Origin: Dyadobacter sp. UC 10
Lineage (GTDB): Bacteria; Bacteroidota; Bacteroidia; Cytophagales; Spirosomataceae
Direction: 5' to 3'
DNA length: 64,000 nucleotides
Assembly: GCF_008369915.1 (NCBI RefSeq)
Contig: NZ_VSRN01000001.1
Coordinates: 3,902,501 to 3,966,500 of the forward strand
Shown here: positions 27,661 through 37,054 of the stretch, in pieces
Layout of the letters: every line of letters begins with the position of its first letter
Numbering within the stretch: the first letter of the stretch is position 1
Notes under the pieces: model-generated
Databases searched by the model: none
Told to the model about the DNA's origin: nothing
The model's input: only the letters and a program-made list of their open reading frames with translations
Translations under genes and position numbers: made by a program

Positions 27661-29112
27661 ATGAATAACAAACTTATCAAGGTGCTTCTCGTTGATGACG
27701 ATGAGGACGATTATTTCCTGACCAGAGAATACTTTAATGACCTTGTCAACTGGAAATTCGATATTACCTGGTGCGCGACATTCAGGGATGCTGAAAAGGA
27801 AATCAGAACCAAAAAATACGATTTATACCTGTTCGACTACCTGCTGGGGGAAAGTACGGGTATCGACCTGATCAATCTTGCCTGCCAGTTCGAATGTGAA
27901 GAGCCTATTATTCTTCTGACTGGTAAAGGTGATACCAAGATAGCCGTAGAGGCATTGCGGCTGGGCGCTGCGGATTACCTCATCAAAAGTGAACTGGACG
28001 CGGAAAAACTGGAAAGAAGCATTAGATATGCTCTGGAAAGGACTTCGGTTTTGAAGGCGTTAAAACACAGTGAAAGAAGATACCGCCGCGTTTTTGAAGA
28101 ATCAAACGATTTTCTCTTTATCAGTGACCTGGCAGGCAACATCATCGACCTGAATGCATCGGGCAGTGTGATGACCGGGTACGCGGAGGACAATCTCAAA
28201 CTTCGTAACATCCTGGACCTTATCGAAGATCCAAATTTCAGTGCGCTTTGGAACAACATCAAAGACCACACTATTCACGATCACGAGGTGCGGCTGCTTA
28301 CGAAAGACGGGGAAAAGAAGTACTGTCTTTTCTCTGCATCGGTTGAAGTGGATGATGACCATCCGTACATTCAGGGACGTTTGCATGATATGACTGCCAG
28401 GAAGCAATCGGAACGGGAGCGTTTGTTTTCAGAGAAAATGGCCGTTACTGGTCGCCTGGTACGTATGCTCGCCCATGAGGTCCGCAACCCGCTGACGAAC
28501 GTGAACCTCTCTGCGGAGCAGCTGGAAATGGAGCTGACCGATGAAGATCAGAAATTTTATACCCAGATCATCAAACGTAACTGTACGAGGATCAACGATT
28601 TAATTTCACAGCTTTTGCAGCCTTCCACTTCGACGGATATTGAGCTGGTTCATAACTCGGTGCATGCTGTGTTGACACAGGCAATCGGTTCGGCACTCGA
28701 CCGGGTACAATTAAAAAGAATACAGATCGTCAATTACTTCGCAGAGGAGGAACTGGCTATTCCGCTTGATCCGGTTTCCCTTGAAATGGCATTTCTGAAC
28801 CTGATCACGAATGCGATAGAGGCAATGGAAGAGGATAAGGGTATCCTCCGGATATTTACCAGAAGTCAGGGCGACAGCATTCAGGTGATTTTTGCCGATA
28901 ATGGTTCCGGCATCAGCGAGGAACATGTGGAAAAAATATTTGAACCTTATTTCACGGGTAAGAATAATGGTATGGGGATCGGTTTATCTACAACGATGAG
29001 CATTATCCACGCGCATCACGGGCGGATCGATGTGCAATCCGAAGTAGGAGTAGGAACGACGTTTACCATTACCTTCAAGCTGAACGCCCTTCCACAGGAG
29101 GTGCAAGCATGA
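27661..29112 (+). CDS. REC-PAS-histidine kinase, likely partner of the NtrC-type regulator
   Basis: A soluble kinase with the receiver at the N-terminus: REC (1-125, acidic DDD at 12-14, D59 in LYLFDYLLGE, Lys in YLIKSEL), PAS (about 138-250, RRVFEESNDFLFISD), HisKA with H272 in LAHEVRNPLTN, and HATPase_c (NLITNAIEAMEE, DNGSGI, GMGIGLST). No membrane segment, so its cue is cytoplasmic or arrives by phospho-relay through its own receiver. It follows the NtrC-type gene after 21 bp. Confidence 0.93.
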   Translation: MNNKLIKVLLVDDDEDDYFLTREYFNDLVNWKFDITWCATFRDAEKEIRTKKYDLYLFDYLLGESTGIDLINLACQFECEEPIILLTGKGDTKIAVEALRLGAADYLIKSELDAEKLERSIRYALERTSVLKALKHSERRYRRVFEESNDFLFISDLAGNIIDLNASGSVMTGYAEDNLKLRNILDLIEDPNFSALWNNIKDHTIHDHEVRLLTKDGEKKYCLFSASVEVDDDHPYIQGRLHDMTARKQSERERLFSEKMAVTGRLVRMLAHEVRNPLTNVNLSAEQLEMELTDEDQKFYTQIIKRNCTRINDLISQLLQPSTSTDIELVHNSVHAVLTQAIGSALDRVQLKRIQIVNYFAEEELAIPLDPVSLEMAFLNLITNAIEAMEEDKGILRIFTRSQGDSIQVIFADNGSGISEEHVEKIFEPYFTGKNNGMGIGLSTTMSIIHAHHGRIDVQSEVGVGTTFTITFKLNALPQEVQA

Positions 29113-29186
29113 CCCAAGTGACAAACTCTTAAAAGACTTTTCGCGCCGCGTATAAGCCTCACCGCTAGTTTCTTTAAGCCGGATTG

Positions 29187-29232
29187 CTCCGGCGATTCCT
29201 TCAATCAAAGTGATTTCTCAGGATCGCCGGAG
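29187..29232. repeat. Long nested hairpin between convergent genes (REP-like)
   Basis: CTCCGGCGAT (29187-29196) pairs with ATCGCCGGAG (29223-29232); inside, a CC/GG pair after a mismatch and a smaller AATCA-AAG-TGATT stem continue the fold. No T-run follows on either strand, so it is not a standard terminator. It lies between the kinase (plus) and the metal pump (minus). Confidence 0.8.
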
Positions 29233-29243
29233 TGACGGGCCGA

Positions 29244-32200
29244 TCAGGTTGCATAAGCAGTTTTGCTTTTTCGGTTAAAAAACCCGTAGATGATCGGGAA
29301 TATCAGTAAAGTAAGCACGGTTGCTGTAATCAATCCGCCGATAACGACAATCGCGAGTGGCTTTTGCGTTTCAGACCCTATACCGGTTGAAGTCGCAGCG
29401 GGTAGCAAACCGATAGCTGCCATCAATGCAGTCATGACCACGGGCCGGATACGCGCTTTTACCCCTTCCCGGATCGCATCGTCGAGTGGCATCCGGGCTG
29501 ACAGGTTTTTATTGAATACCGAGATCAGGATCACACCATTTTGGACACAAAGGCCAAAAAGCGCTATGAAACCCACTCCGGCCGATATCCCGAAGTTCAT
29601 ATGCGTGACGTGCAAAGCAAGTATCCCACCGATCAGCGCAAAAGGGACATTGATCAGCACGAGCCCGGCATCTTTCGCATTGTTGAACATAATGAACAGC
29701 AGGATGAAAATCCCGATCAGACTGATTGGCACCACCTGTCCGAGCCTGTCTGTGGCGCGCACCTGATTTTCGAATTCGCCAACCCACTCTACGGAATAAT
29801 CTTTCGGGAGCTCAGTCATTTTTTCACGTACTTTCCGCTGCGCTTCTGCAATGGTACTGCCCAGATCGCGGCCACGTACAGAGAATTTTACACCGATAAA
29901 ACGCTTGTTATTTTCCCGGTAAACAAAGGCCGCACCAGTAGTCGTACGTATGGTTGAAATCTCTTTCAATGGAATCTTTCCACCCGACATTGTTGGTACC
30001 ATCAGGTTTTTAATGTCCTGCTCGTCGCGGCGGTAATGTTCCTGGTAGCGCAGCCGGATATCGAATTTCCGTTCGCCTTCATATAAGATGGAGGCAGTTT
30101 TACCGCCTATCGCCATCTCAATTACTGCCTGGGCATCGGCGGTATTAACGCCGTATTGTGCCATTTTGTGATCATGCAGGATTACACTTATTTCAGGCTG
30201 ACCGATATTCCGGATCAAGCCTAGGTCTTTAATCCCGTCTACATCTTTGATTGCCTCCATGGCTGTATTTGCATATTTTTCCAATTCTTCCAGGTTACTT
30301 CCAAAAATCTTGATACCGTTGCTGGCCTTGTAACCGGCCACTGCCTCCGCTACGTTATCCACAATCGGCTGCGAATAGTTGTAAATCACGCCGGGATAGT
30401 TACTAAGTAGCTTGTTCATTTCATCTGTCAATTCTTCTACACTGATTTTTCGCTTCCATTCCTTTTTGGGAAGCAGGTCTACCTGAAATTGACAGAAATA
30501 AAATCCGTTCGGGTCGGTACCATCGTTGGAGCGCCCAACCTGAGAAAGTACCTGTTTTACTTCGGGAAATGTGGACAAATCTTTACGGATATCACGGGAC
30601 ATATTTACACTCTCGGGGAGCGCCATGCTCATTGGAAGCTCTGCCGTAACCCAGAGTGCGCCTTCGTTGAGCTGGGGAAGAAACTCGGTTCCGAGCCAGG
30701 TAGCCGAGAAAAGTGAAATGCCCAGAAATCCGGTCGCTGCCAGCAAACTGATTTTTTTGTGGTTATAGCACCAGTTAAACCCACGCGAAATGGTAGTGTC
30801 GAAGAAATTAACAACCGGATTCTTTTTCTCACGGACATTTTTGTTTAATAAAAATGAACAAAGAACGGGTACCAGCGTGAGGGTGTAGAACAGTGCGCCC
30901 AGCAATGCAAAACCAAGTGTATAGGCCAGCGGACTGAACATTTTCCCTTCTACTTTCTGGAAACTGAATATCGGTATCAAAGCGGTAATGATGATGAGCT
31001 TGGAGAAGAAAATGGCTTTTCCCAGCTCCCCGCCCGTTTTTTTGATCAATCCAAGTTTTGACAGCCTGTTAAATCGCGCCATGCCATTCTTGTGCGCCAG
31101 ATGATCGAGGGCTACAAAAATACCCTCTACCATCACCACGGCCCCATCGATGATGATACCGAAGTCGATCGCCCCCATTGAAAGCAGGTTGGCCGACATT
31201 CCTTTCAGGCGCAGGCAAGTGAATGCAAATAATAGCGCGAGTGGGATAATGATCGATACGATCACTGTTGTACGCCAGTCGGCCATGAAAAGGAATACGA
31301 TGACGGTCACCAATACAATGCCCTCGATCAGGTTATGCTTTACGGTATTCGCGCAAAATTCGATCAGGTTGTCACGGTCATAGAAGGTAACCATTTTTAC
31401 ATCCGGAGGCAGGACCTTCGTGTTTAATTCGCTGATCTTTTCTTTGATCCGCCCCAATACCTCACTTGGATTTTCACCTTTTCGCTGCACGACGATCCCT
31501 TCTACTACATCATCTTTCTTACCTAGCCCCACTTGTCCAACCCGTGGCAAATCCGACTCCCGGACATCAGCCACGTCTTTCACAAGGACTGCATAACCTT
31601 TGACGTACTCTACGATAATGTTCTCGATATCAGGGATAGATTCGAGCAAGCCAATCCCGCGCACTACATAAGCCTGCGCATTTTTTTCAATCACATCCCC
31701 ACCCACATTCACATTGCTTTTCGTAACCGCTTCGTAAACTTCCAGGGGGGTAATGTCATATTTGGCGAGTTTGGTTGGATTAACCTGTACTTCATATATT
31801 TTCTCCCTCCCTCCGAATGCAACCACGTCGGCGACGCCCGGAACACTGCGTAACTGGCGGTCTATTACCCAGTTCTGCAAGGTGAGCAGTTCACGGCTGT
31901 CGCGATCTTTGCTTTCCAGGGTATACCTGAAAATCTCTCCCGTCGGGCCGTAAGGTGGCTGCACTTCGGGGGCTACGCCATCGGGCAGCGATACGGTTGA
32001 AAGCTGGTTATTCACCTGCTGCCGCGCGAAGAAATCCTCTACATCATCATCGAAAATAATCTTGATAACCGACAACCCGAACATGGTTACACTGCGCACA
32101 TTTGCCTTGCGCTGGACAGAGTTCATGGCAATCTCAATCGGCTGTGTTACAAAACGTTCTATTTCCTCGGCACTCCGACCGTTCCATTGCGACACAATGA

Positions 32201-32351
32201 TGATCTGGGTATTGGTAACGTCCGGAAATGCTTCCAGCGGCGTACTCCGGTAGCTCACTACCCCGGCGACAACCATCAGCCCGGTGAGAAAAAAAATGAA
32301 AAAGCGGTTCTTAAGGGAAAATCCTACGATCCCCCGGATGAATTTATTCAT
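29244..32351 (-). CDS. czcA: CzcA/CusA-family heavy-metal efflux RND pump
   Basis: Inner-membrane proton-driven pump of the HME-RND family, 1035 residues with 12 expected membrane segments (first about 15-33, then 340-530, 540-560 and 870-1030) and two large periplasmic loops. The TM4 proton relay reads DFGIIIDGAVVMVEG: D396, D402 and E409, the pattern of the divalent-cation exporters of the CzcA type; copper versus zinc/cobalt/cadmium remains open. It is the last gene of the run regulator-kinase-TolC-adaptor-pump, 104 bp after the adaptor stop; that gap is filled by octamer repeats. The normal length and intact motifs suggest a working pump. Confidence 0.93.
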   Translation of the reverse strand: MNKFIRGIVGFSLKNRFFIFFLTGLMVVAGVVSYRSTPLEAFPDVTNTQIIIVSQWNGRSAEEIERFVTQPIEIAMNSVQRKANVRSVTMFGLSVIKIIFDDDVEDFFARQQVNNQLSTVSLPDGVAPEVQPPYGPTGEIFRYTLESKDRDSRELLTLQNWVIDRQLRSVPGVADVVAFGGREKIYEVQVNPTKLAKYDITPLEVYEAVTKSNVNVGGDVIEKNAQAYVVRGIGLLESIPDIENIIVEYVKGYAVLVKDVADVRESDLPRVGQVGLGKKDDVVEGIVVQRKGENPSEVLGRIKEKISELNTKVLPPDVKMVTFYDRDNLIEFCANTVKHNLIEGIVLVTVIVFLFMADWRTTVIVSIIIPLALLFAFTCLRLKGMSANLLSMGAIDFGIIIDGAVVMVEGIFVALDHLAHKNGMARFNRLSKLGLIKKTGGELGKAIFFSKLIIITALIPIFSFQKVEGKMFSPLAYTLGFALLGALFYTLTLVPVLCSFLLNKNVREKKNPVVNFFDTTISRGFNWCYNHKKISLLAATGFLGISLFSATWLGTEFLPQLNEGALWVTAELPMSMALPESVNMSRDIRKDLSTFPEVKQVLSQVGRSNDGTDPNGFYFCQFQVDLLPKKEWKRKISVEELTDEMNKLLSNYPGVIYNYSQPIVDNVAEAVAGYKASNGIKIFGSNLEELEKYANTAMEAIKDVDGIKDLGLIRNIGQPEISVILHDHKMAQYGVNTADAQAVIEMAIGGKTASILYEGERKFDIRLRYQEHYRRDEQDIKNLMVPTMSGGKIPLKEISTIRTTTGAAFVYRENNKRFIGVKFSVRGRDLGSTIAEAQRKVREKMTELPKDYSVEWVGEFENQVRATDRLGQVVPISLIGIFILLFIMFNNAKDAGLVLINVPFALIGGILALHVTHMNFGISAGVGFIALFGLCVQNGVILISVFNKNLSARMPLDDAIREGVKARIRPVVMTALMAAIGLLPAATSTGIGSETQKPLAIVVIGGLITATVLTLLIFPIIYGFFNRKSKTAYAT

Positions 32352-32355
32352 GGGT

Positions 32356-32468
32356 TAATGAATGATTGAATGATCGAATGACTGAATTGTGAATGAGTGA
32401 ATGAGTGAGTTTGTGAATGAGTGAATTGTGATGGCTCAGTCATTCACACATTCGGTCATTCAGTCATT
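32356..32468. repeat. Degenerate TGAATGAN octamer arrays in opposed orientation
   Basis: About nine 7-8-bp units resembling TGAATGAC/T/G run from 32359 to 32428, and the inverse form (GTCATTCA, CATTCACA) runs from 32437 to 32468, so the two arms can fold back on each other. The inverse arm covers the last codons and stop of the adaptor gene, and the array fills the space before the pump gene. The same octamer occurs as a perfect array at 47448-47511. Confidence 0.85.
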
Positions 32469-33547
32469 GCATTATAAACCAGCAGCTGATTCTTAGAAAT
32501 AACTCGCTCTCCTTCCCGCAGGCCGGATGTTACGTAGGCGCGGTTGGTGAGGACGCGGTATACGTTGATGGGGCGGGCTTCGATCTTGCTGCGACCATTG
32601 AAAACCATTACCCAGTTTTTGCTTCTGTCGAAAATGATCGCTTTGGATGGGATCGCCTGCATTTGGCTGCCTTCTTCGAAATTCAGGCTTATTGTTGCGT
32701 GCATTTCCGGTTTGAGTTTAAAACCAACATTTTGCAGCTGAATGCGGATTTTCATCGCTTTGGTATCAGGGTCAAGCACATTATATATCTTGTCCACTTT
32801 CCCCTTAAATACCTCGTCCGCAAAGCTGATCGTGCGCACCTCGGCCGTCATACCCAGTTTAATCCTCGGAATATCGCTCTCGTTGACATTGGCCATCACC
32901 CACACATCGGCGATCTGGCCGACCGTGAAAAGGCTTTCTGTATTGTCTGACCTCAGCTGCATGCCGCGGTTGACATTTTTGTCTATTATAAAACCGTTGA
33001 TAGGGGATTTGACTGTGTAATTCGTAGATTTTCCCAGACCATAAATCGAGAAAATCTCTTTGATCCTGCCCAATTCTGCTTGTGCCTTATCAACCATCTG
33101 GCGTGCGGATATGACGTCGCGTTCGGGTACCAGTTTACTTTCAAAGAGATCTTCGGTCGAGGAAAGGTTTTTCTGCGCTACCAGCAGATCCGATTGTGCC
33201 TGAATCATTTGCCGCTCCAAATCAGCTACTTCACCCGATCGTATCACGGCCAGTTTCTGGCCTTTGCGAACATTATCACCCAGCTCCACATCTACTTCTT
33301 CCACATTTCCGCCCACAAGCGGGTAAATTTTGATCACCTGGTTTTCGTCCGGGACCACTTTGCCGATCAGGGTCAGTTCGTTGCGTACAGCTTCCGTGCG
33401 AACAGTATCGAGCGTAATGCGGCTCATCATGGTATCGGAAAGCATAAATGCCTTCGACTCCCGGATTTCCTCCTTTTTCTTTTCGCAGCCGGTGATACCG
33501 AGTCCAGCGAATGCAAATGCCGCTGCACAGACTATATTTTTCATCAT
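32456..33547 (-). CDS. RND efflux membrane-fusion (adaptor) lipoprotein, CusB/CzcB type
   Basis: Starting at the ATG pair at 33547/33544 gives about 363 residues with a lipoprotein signal (CAAAFAFAGLGITGC, lipobox ITGC followed by EKKKEE); the frame is open to 33622 but the added residues are not signal-like. Domains in order: beta-barrel/lipoyl strands (VGGNVEEVDVELGDNVRKGQKL), helical hairpin (about 120-175), lipoyl half-motif (VKSPINGFIIDKNVNRGM), beta-barrel (EVRTISFADEVFKGKVDKI) and membrane-proximal domain. It links the TolC-like channel to the pump. Its last codons are part of the octamer repeat. Confidence 0.92.
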   Translation of the reverse strand: MMKNIVCAAAFAFAGLGITGCEKKKEEIRESKAFMLSDTMMSRITLDTVRTEAVRNELTLIGKVVPDENQVIKIYPLVGGNVEEVDVELGDNVRKGQKLAVIRSGEVADLERQMIQAQSDLLVAQKNLSSTEDLFESKLVPERDVISARQMVDKAQAELGRIKEIFSIYGLGKSTNYTVKSPINGFIIDKNVNRGMQLRSDNTESLFTVGQIADVWVMANVNESDIPRIKLGMTAEVRTISFADEVFKGKVDKIYNVLDPDTKAMKIRIQLQNVGFKLKPEMHATISLNFEEGSQMQAIPSKAIIFDRSKNWVMVFNGRSKIEARPINVYRVLTNRAYVTSGLREGERVISKNQLLVYNAMTE

Positions 33548-33593
33548 GGATTGAAATGGCCAGGCCGTTTTTGAATGTTGATATTTGTTATTT

Positions 33594-34841
33594 TCAATTG
33601 AATAGCTCTTCACCAACCACATAATTCAGCTCTTCGTAGACTTTAATGCGGTCTGCTTGCAGGCGGTTGTACTCCTTAATGCTTTCGTTGTAGGTTTCGA
33701 TAAAATCGATGAATTCGAGGAGGGTTATGTTTCTTTTCTGGAAGTTGTCGTAAATGCCGGTGCTGAGTAATTGAAACTGATCAGAAAATTGACTTTCTAC
33801 GCTCTGATATGCTTTGTCGGCGACACTGACTTTTTGAATAGCGGCATTTACTTCATTCGTAATGCTGTTTTGACGTGCATTTTCGGCGGTTTTATAGTAG
33901 CCGATACTGCTTTTTGCCGCCCGGATATTGCCCTGGTTCCTGTTGAAGAATGGAAGCGAAATAGAGGCGTTCACACCAAAGTAGTTGTTGACATAATTGC
34001 TGGCCTGGTCGTAAATCGCTCCCACCTCGATATCCGGCACTGCGAGCGCCTTTTGTAAAGTATAGTTAAGCTCCGCTTCCTTGGTTTGCGACTGGGCCAC
34101 TTTCAAATCAGCGCGACTTTGCAATGCTTTTTCCTGTAATGCAGCTGGTGTATAGCGATCGAGCTGGTATCGGAGGATATCTGAACTGTCAACGACCGAT
34201 TTTACAGGCTGGTCAATGCTCAGCAGGGTACGCAGGTCGCGCTGGTTTTCCTGTAACTCAAAAAGAATGTCTGCCCGGTTGTTGGAAAGCTGGAACAGCA
34301 GAGCTTTGAGGCGCACGACTTCTTTGAGCGAAATATTTTTACGCTCATATTCCTTCTGAAATGCTGTTACCGTGCTGGTAAGCGTATTGATCTGGTTGTC
34401 ATACAGCGCGACTGTCTGCTTCAGATAATAGGATTCGAAAAATATCTCCCGAAGCTCAAATTTCAGTGTGCGCACCAGGTCAAAAAACTGGTACTCGCTT
34501 TTACGCGTCGATTCCACATCCAGCGCCACTTGTTTGTTTCGCTTCCCTGCACGGGTAATCATTTGTGAAATGGTAAAAGCCTTCTGACCATTCCTGCCGA
34601 CATCGAAAGCGCCCCTGGAAGGGTTGTAGGCACTTATTTCAACACCGAATGTGGGATTGTTCCAAAGCTTATCCTGCACCTCAATGGACTTTGCGATATC
34701 GATCTGATATTTTTCCGCTAGCAGTGAAAGGTTATTCTGGAGAAAAAGGCTGTCAGCCTGCCTGATAGATAGATTGAGGGTGTCCTGTGCGTGTAAGCTG
34801 TTCGCCAAAAATATGAACAGCCCGATCATGTAAATTCGCAT
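33594..34841 (-). CDS. TolC-family outer-membrane channel of the metal efflux system
   Basis: 415 residues with a signal peptide (MIGLFIFLANSLHAQ) and two repeated helical segments typical of TolC/CusC proteins (LSIRQADSLFLQNNLSLLAEKYQ; ALQEKALQSRADLKVAQSQTKEAEL), each followed by a beta-strand pair (NPTFGVEISAY; VGAIYDQASNYVNNYFG). It forms the exit duct for the pump. ATG at 34841; 47 bp before the adaptor start and 105 bp after the kinase stop, so all five genes are probably one transcription unit. Confidence 0.92.
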   Translation of the reverse strand: MRIYMIGLFIFLANSLHAQDTLNLSIRQADSLFLQNNLSLLAEKYQIDIAKSIEVQDKLWNNPTFGVEISAYNPSRGAFDVGRNGQKAFTISQMITRAGKRNKQVALDVESTRKSEYQFFDLVRTLKFELREIFFESYYLKQTVALYDNQINTLTSTVTAFQKEYERKNISLKEVVRLKALLFQLSNNRADILFELQENQRDLRTLLSIDQPVKSVVDSSDILRYQLDRYTPAALQEKALQSRADLKVAQSQTKEAELNYTLQKALAVPDIEVGAIYDQASNYVNNYFGVNASISLPFFNRNQGNIRAAKSSIGYYKTAENARQNSITNEVNAAIQKVSVADKAYQSVESQFSDQFQLLSTGIYDNFQKRNITLLEFIDFIETYNESIKEYNRLQADRIKVYEELNYVVGEELFN

Positions 34842-34945
34842 ATTTTCTGTTTTAGAATGATGCGATATTCGGACGGCAGTATTACAGCAGGCTTAAAATA
34901 ACGTTAGAAAAAAATTAGAATGGCAAAATAGGGGCGCAGCAGCTT

Positions 34946-36313
34946 TTAAACGTGGTTTAGCTGCACATTAAATTCACTTCCGACGCCCAGTTCGCTGCTG
35001 GCCGAAATATTCCCGTGATGGAGTTCGACGATGCGCTGACAGATTGAAAGGCCTATTCCAAAGCCTGGTTGCTCGGCTGCGGAGGTCGACCGGTAGAAGG
35101 GGTCAAAGATATTCGGCAACTCGGTTTTATCGATCCCGATCCCGTTATCCTTCACTTTTACGGTGCAGAATTTTGAATCAGTCGCGATGATAATCCGGGC
35201 ATGGCGGTCGGCGGAATACTTACAGGCATTATCGAGCAGGTTGACGAATACACGTTTTAGCAGCTCCTCATTTCCTTTCACTACCGTTTCGTTTTCATTT
35301 TCCGGAATGCGCTCGTAGTCGATATCTACCCGGTATTCTGGATGAGTTGTAAGCAATTCGTCTTTCGCCACAAAAACGAGATCTTCGATATGGATCGAAG
35401 TCATTTTGAAATTGGTGGAATGCTCGTACGACCGCGCCAGAAATAGCAAACTATTGGTAATGCTGATCAGCCGCTCGGTATCAGAAAACAGGTTGCCGAA
35501 AACCTCTTCCAGGTCTGCATTATTTTTTGTAAAACGCTGACCCAGTTGTATCTCGGATTTGAGCGCTGCCAACGGAGTACGAAGCTCGTGGGAAGCGTGG
35601 GATACAAAGCTTTTTTGCTGCTCAAACGCATTGTTTAGCCTGGCCAGTACGGTATTGAAATTGATGGCCAGCTGCGCGATCTCGTCCTTTCGGTCGCCTT
35701 CGTCCAGTTTTTGAGATAAATTCTGCGCCGTAATCAGCGATACCTGCTCATTGATCCGGCTGATCGGCCGCAATGCATTCCCGGCGAAATAGATACCCAG
35801 CCCCACAGTTACCGCAATGCCAGCAAGCAAGCCCCATCCCAGTGTGTGTCTCAGATTGGCGAGCTTGCTGTGTCCAAACGTATCGTAGGCCGAAGCCAGC
35901 ACTACCAGCGGCTCGCTTTCGTCCTGGTAAAGCAAGCCGATCACCTCGTTTTCGCCCTGGTGAAATTCGATATACACTTTTTCCCTTACCTCGTCCAGCA
36001 GAGAGGATTGGTAGGTGATGAGTTTATCGTCGACGCTGGAATAGACCATATCGTTATTTCGGTCGAATATCAAAACCTTCTCATCGAGCATTTCGGACAG
36101 GGTATTCTGGTCGATCGCTTTGAGCAGGTCCTTATCTATCCCTTTCACTTTGACGAGCAGCCGGCAGGTTGTCTGAGCGCGGCTTTTCAGGCGGTCATAA
36201 AATTCTTCCTGTCGGTAATGTTCGGAAACACTGTAAATAGCGAGTGAAAATAATAGCAGTACCGCCGCCACCAGTAGCGTAAATTGCAATGCGATACGTT
36301 CCTTTATTTTCAT
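34946..36313 (-). CDS. Sensor histidine kinase of the metal efflux cluster (CusS/CzcS-like)
   Basis: The ATG at 36313 gives 455 residues (a TTG at 36322 adds three). Membrane segments at about 9-30 and 160-182 enclose a periplasmic sensor, then HAMP, HisKA with His in SHASHELRTPLAAL, and HATPase_c (NLLDNACKYSAD, DNGIGI, GFGIGLSI). Lies 9 bp after the regulator and upstream of the efflux genes, so it most likely senses periplasmic metal. Highly similar in wording to the kinase at 11707-13077. Confidence 0.93.
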   Translation of the reverse strand: MKIKERIALQFTLLVAAVLLLFSLAIYSVSEHYRQEEFYDRLKSRAQTTCRLLVKVKGIDKDLLKAIDQNTLSEMLDEKVLIFDRNNDMVYSSVDDKLITYQSSLLDEVREKVYIEFHQGENEVIGLLYQDESEPLVVLASAYDTFGHSKLANLRHTLGWGLLAGIAVTVGLGIYFAGNALRPISRINEQVSLITAQNLSQKLDEGDRKDEIAQLAINFNTVLARLNNAFEQQKSFVSHASHELRTPLAALKSEIQLGQRFTKNNADLEEVFGNLFSDTERLISITNSLLFLARSYEHSTNFKMTSIHIEDLVFVAKDELLTTHPEYRVDIDYERIPENENETVVKGNEELLKRVFVNLLDNACKYSADRHARIIIATDSKFCTVKVKDNGIGIDKTELPNIFDPFYRSTSAAEQPGFGIGLSICQRIVELHHGNISASSELGVGSEFNVQLNHV

Positions 36314-36322
36314 ATCTATCAA

Positions 36323-37009
36323 CTATTCTTCTTTCATAATATAACCCATTCCCGGCCGAGTATGAATTAGTTTAACCGAAAAATCCTTGTCTACTTTTTT
36401 ACGTAAATAATTGATATACACTTCCACTACATTTGTCCCCGGGTCAAAATTGAGGTGCCATACATGCTCGGCCAGATCCATTTTTGAAACAACCCTTCCT
36501 CTGTGCTGCATGAAATATTCAAGCAATGCAAATTCCTTTGCAGTAAGTTCGATCGGGTTACCGGCCCTTTTTACCTGCTTGGTTCCCAGGTTCATTTCCA
36601 GGTCTGCAATCTTTAATATCTTGTCGGTGGATTCCGGATTATTTAACTCTGATATTCTGAGAGAAGCGTTGATTCTGGCCAGTAATTCTCGGAAATCAAA
36701 TGGTTTAACTATATAATCGTCAGCGCCTCTGTTCAACCCCTCAACTTTATCCTCGATCTCTCCATAAGCGGTGAGCATGATAATGGGAAGTGCGGGTTTA
36801 TAAATCCGGATCTGCTGACAAACCTCATAACCGCGCATGCCGGGCAAATTGACGTCCAGCAACACCAGGTCAAACTTTTTTTCCAGTGCGAGCTGCTTAC
36901 CGGTAATGCCGTCGTATGCAATTTCTGTTTCAAAATTTTCGGCGGCAAGCCCGCGGAAAATATTTTGAGCGATCCTGCGGTCGTCTTCTACAATCAGTAT
37001 TTTTTTCAT
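36323..37009 (-). CDS. OmpR/PhoB-family response regulator of the metal efflux cluster
   Basis: 228 residues: receiver with ED (8-9), D52 (LLDVNLPG), Thr/Ser switch in IIMLTAYG and Lys in YIVKPFDF, then a winged-helix domain (IELTAKEFALLEYFMQHRG; VEVYINYLRKKVDKD). First gene of the regulator-kinase-TolC-adaptor-pump run, so autoregulation together with the efflux genes is likely. It is close to the regulator at 11033-11710. ATG at 37009. Confidence 0.94.
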   Translation of the reverse strand: MKKILIVEDDRRIAQNIFRGLAAENFETEIAYDGITGKQLALEKKFDLVLLDVNLPGMRGYEVCQQIRIYKPALPIIMLTAYGEIEDKVEGLNRGADDYIVKPFDFRELLARINASLRISELNNPESTDKILKIADLEMNLGTKQVKRAGNPIELTAKEFALLEYFMQHRGRVVSKMDLAEHVWHLNFDPGTNVVEVYINYLRKKVDKDFSVKLIHTRPGMGYIMKEE

Positions 37010-37054
37010 AAGGAAGCAATTATAGATACTCCGGCTGCACTTTTAGCGGAAGTT

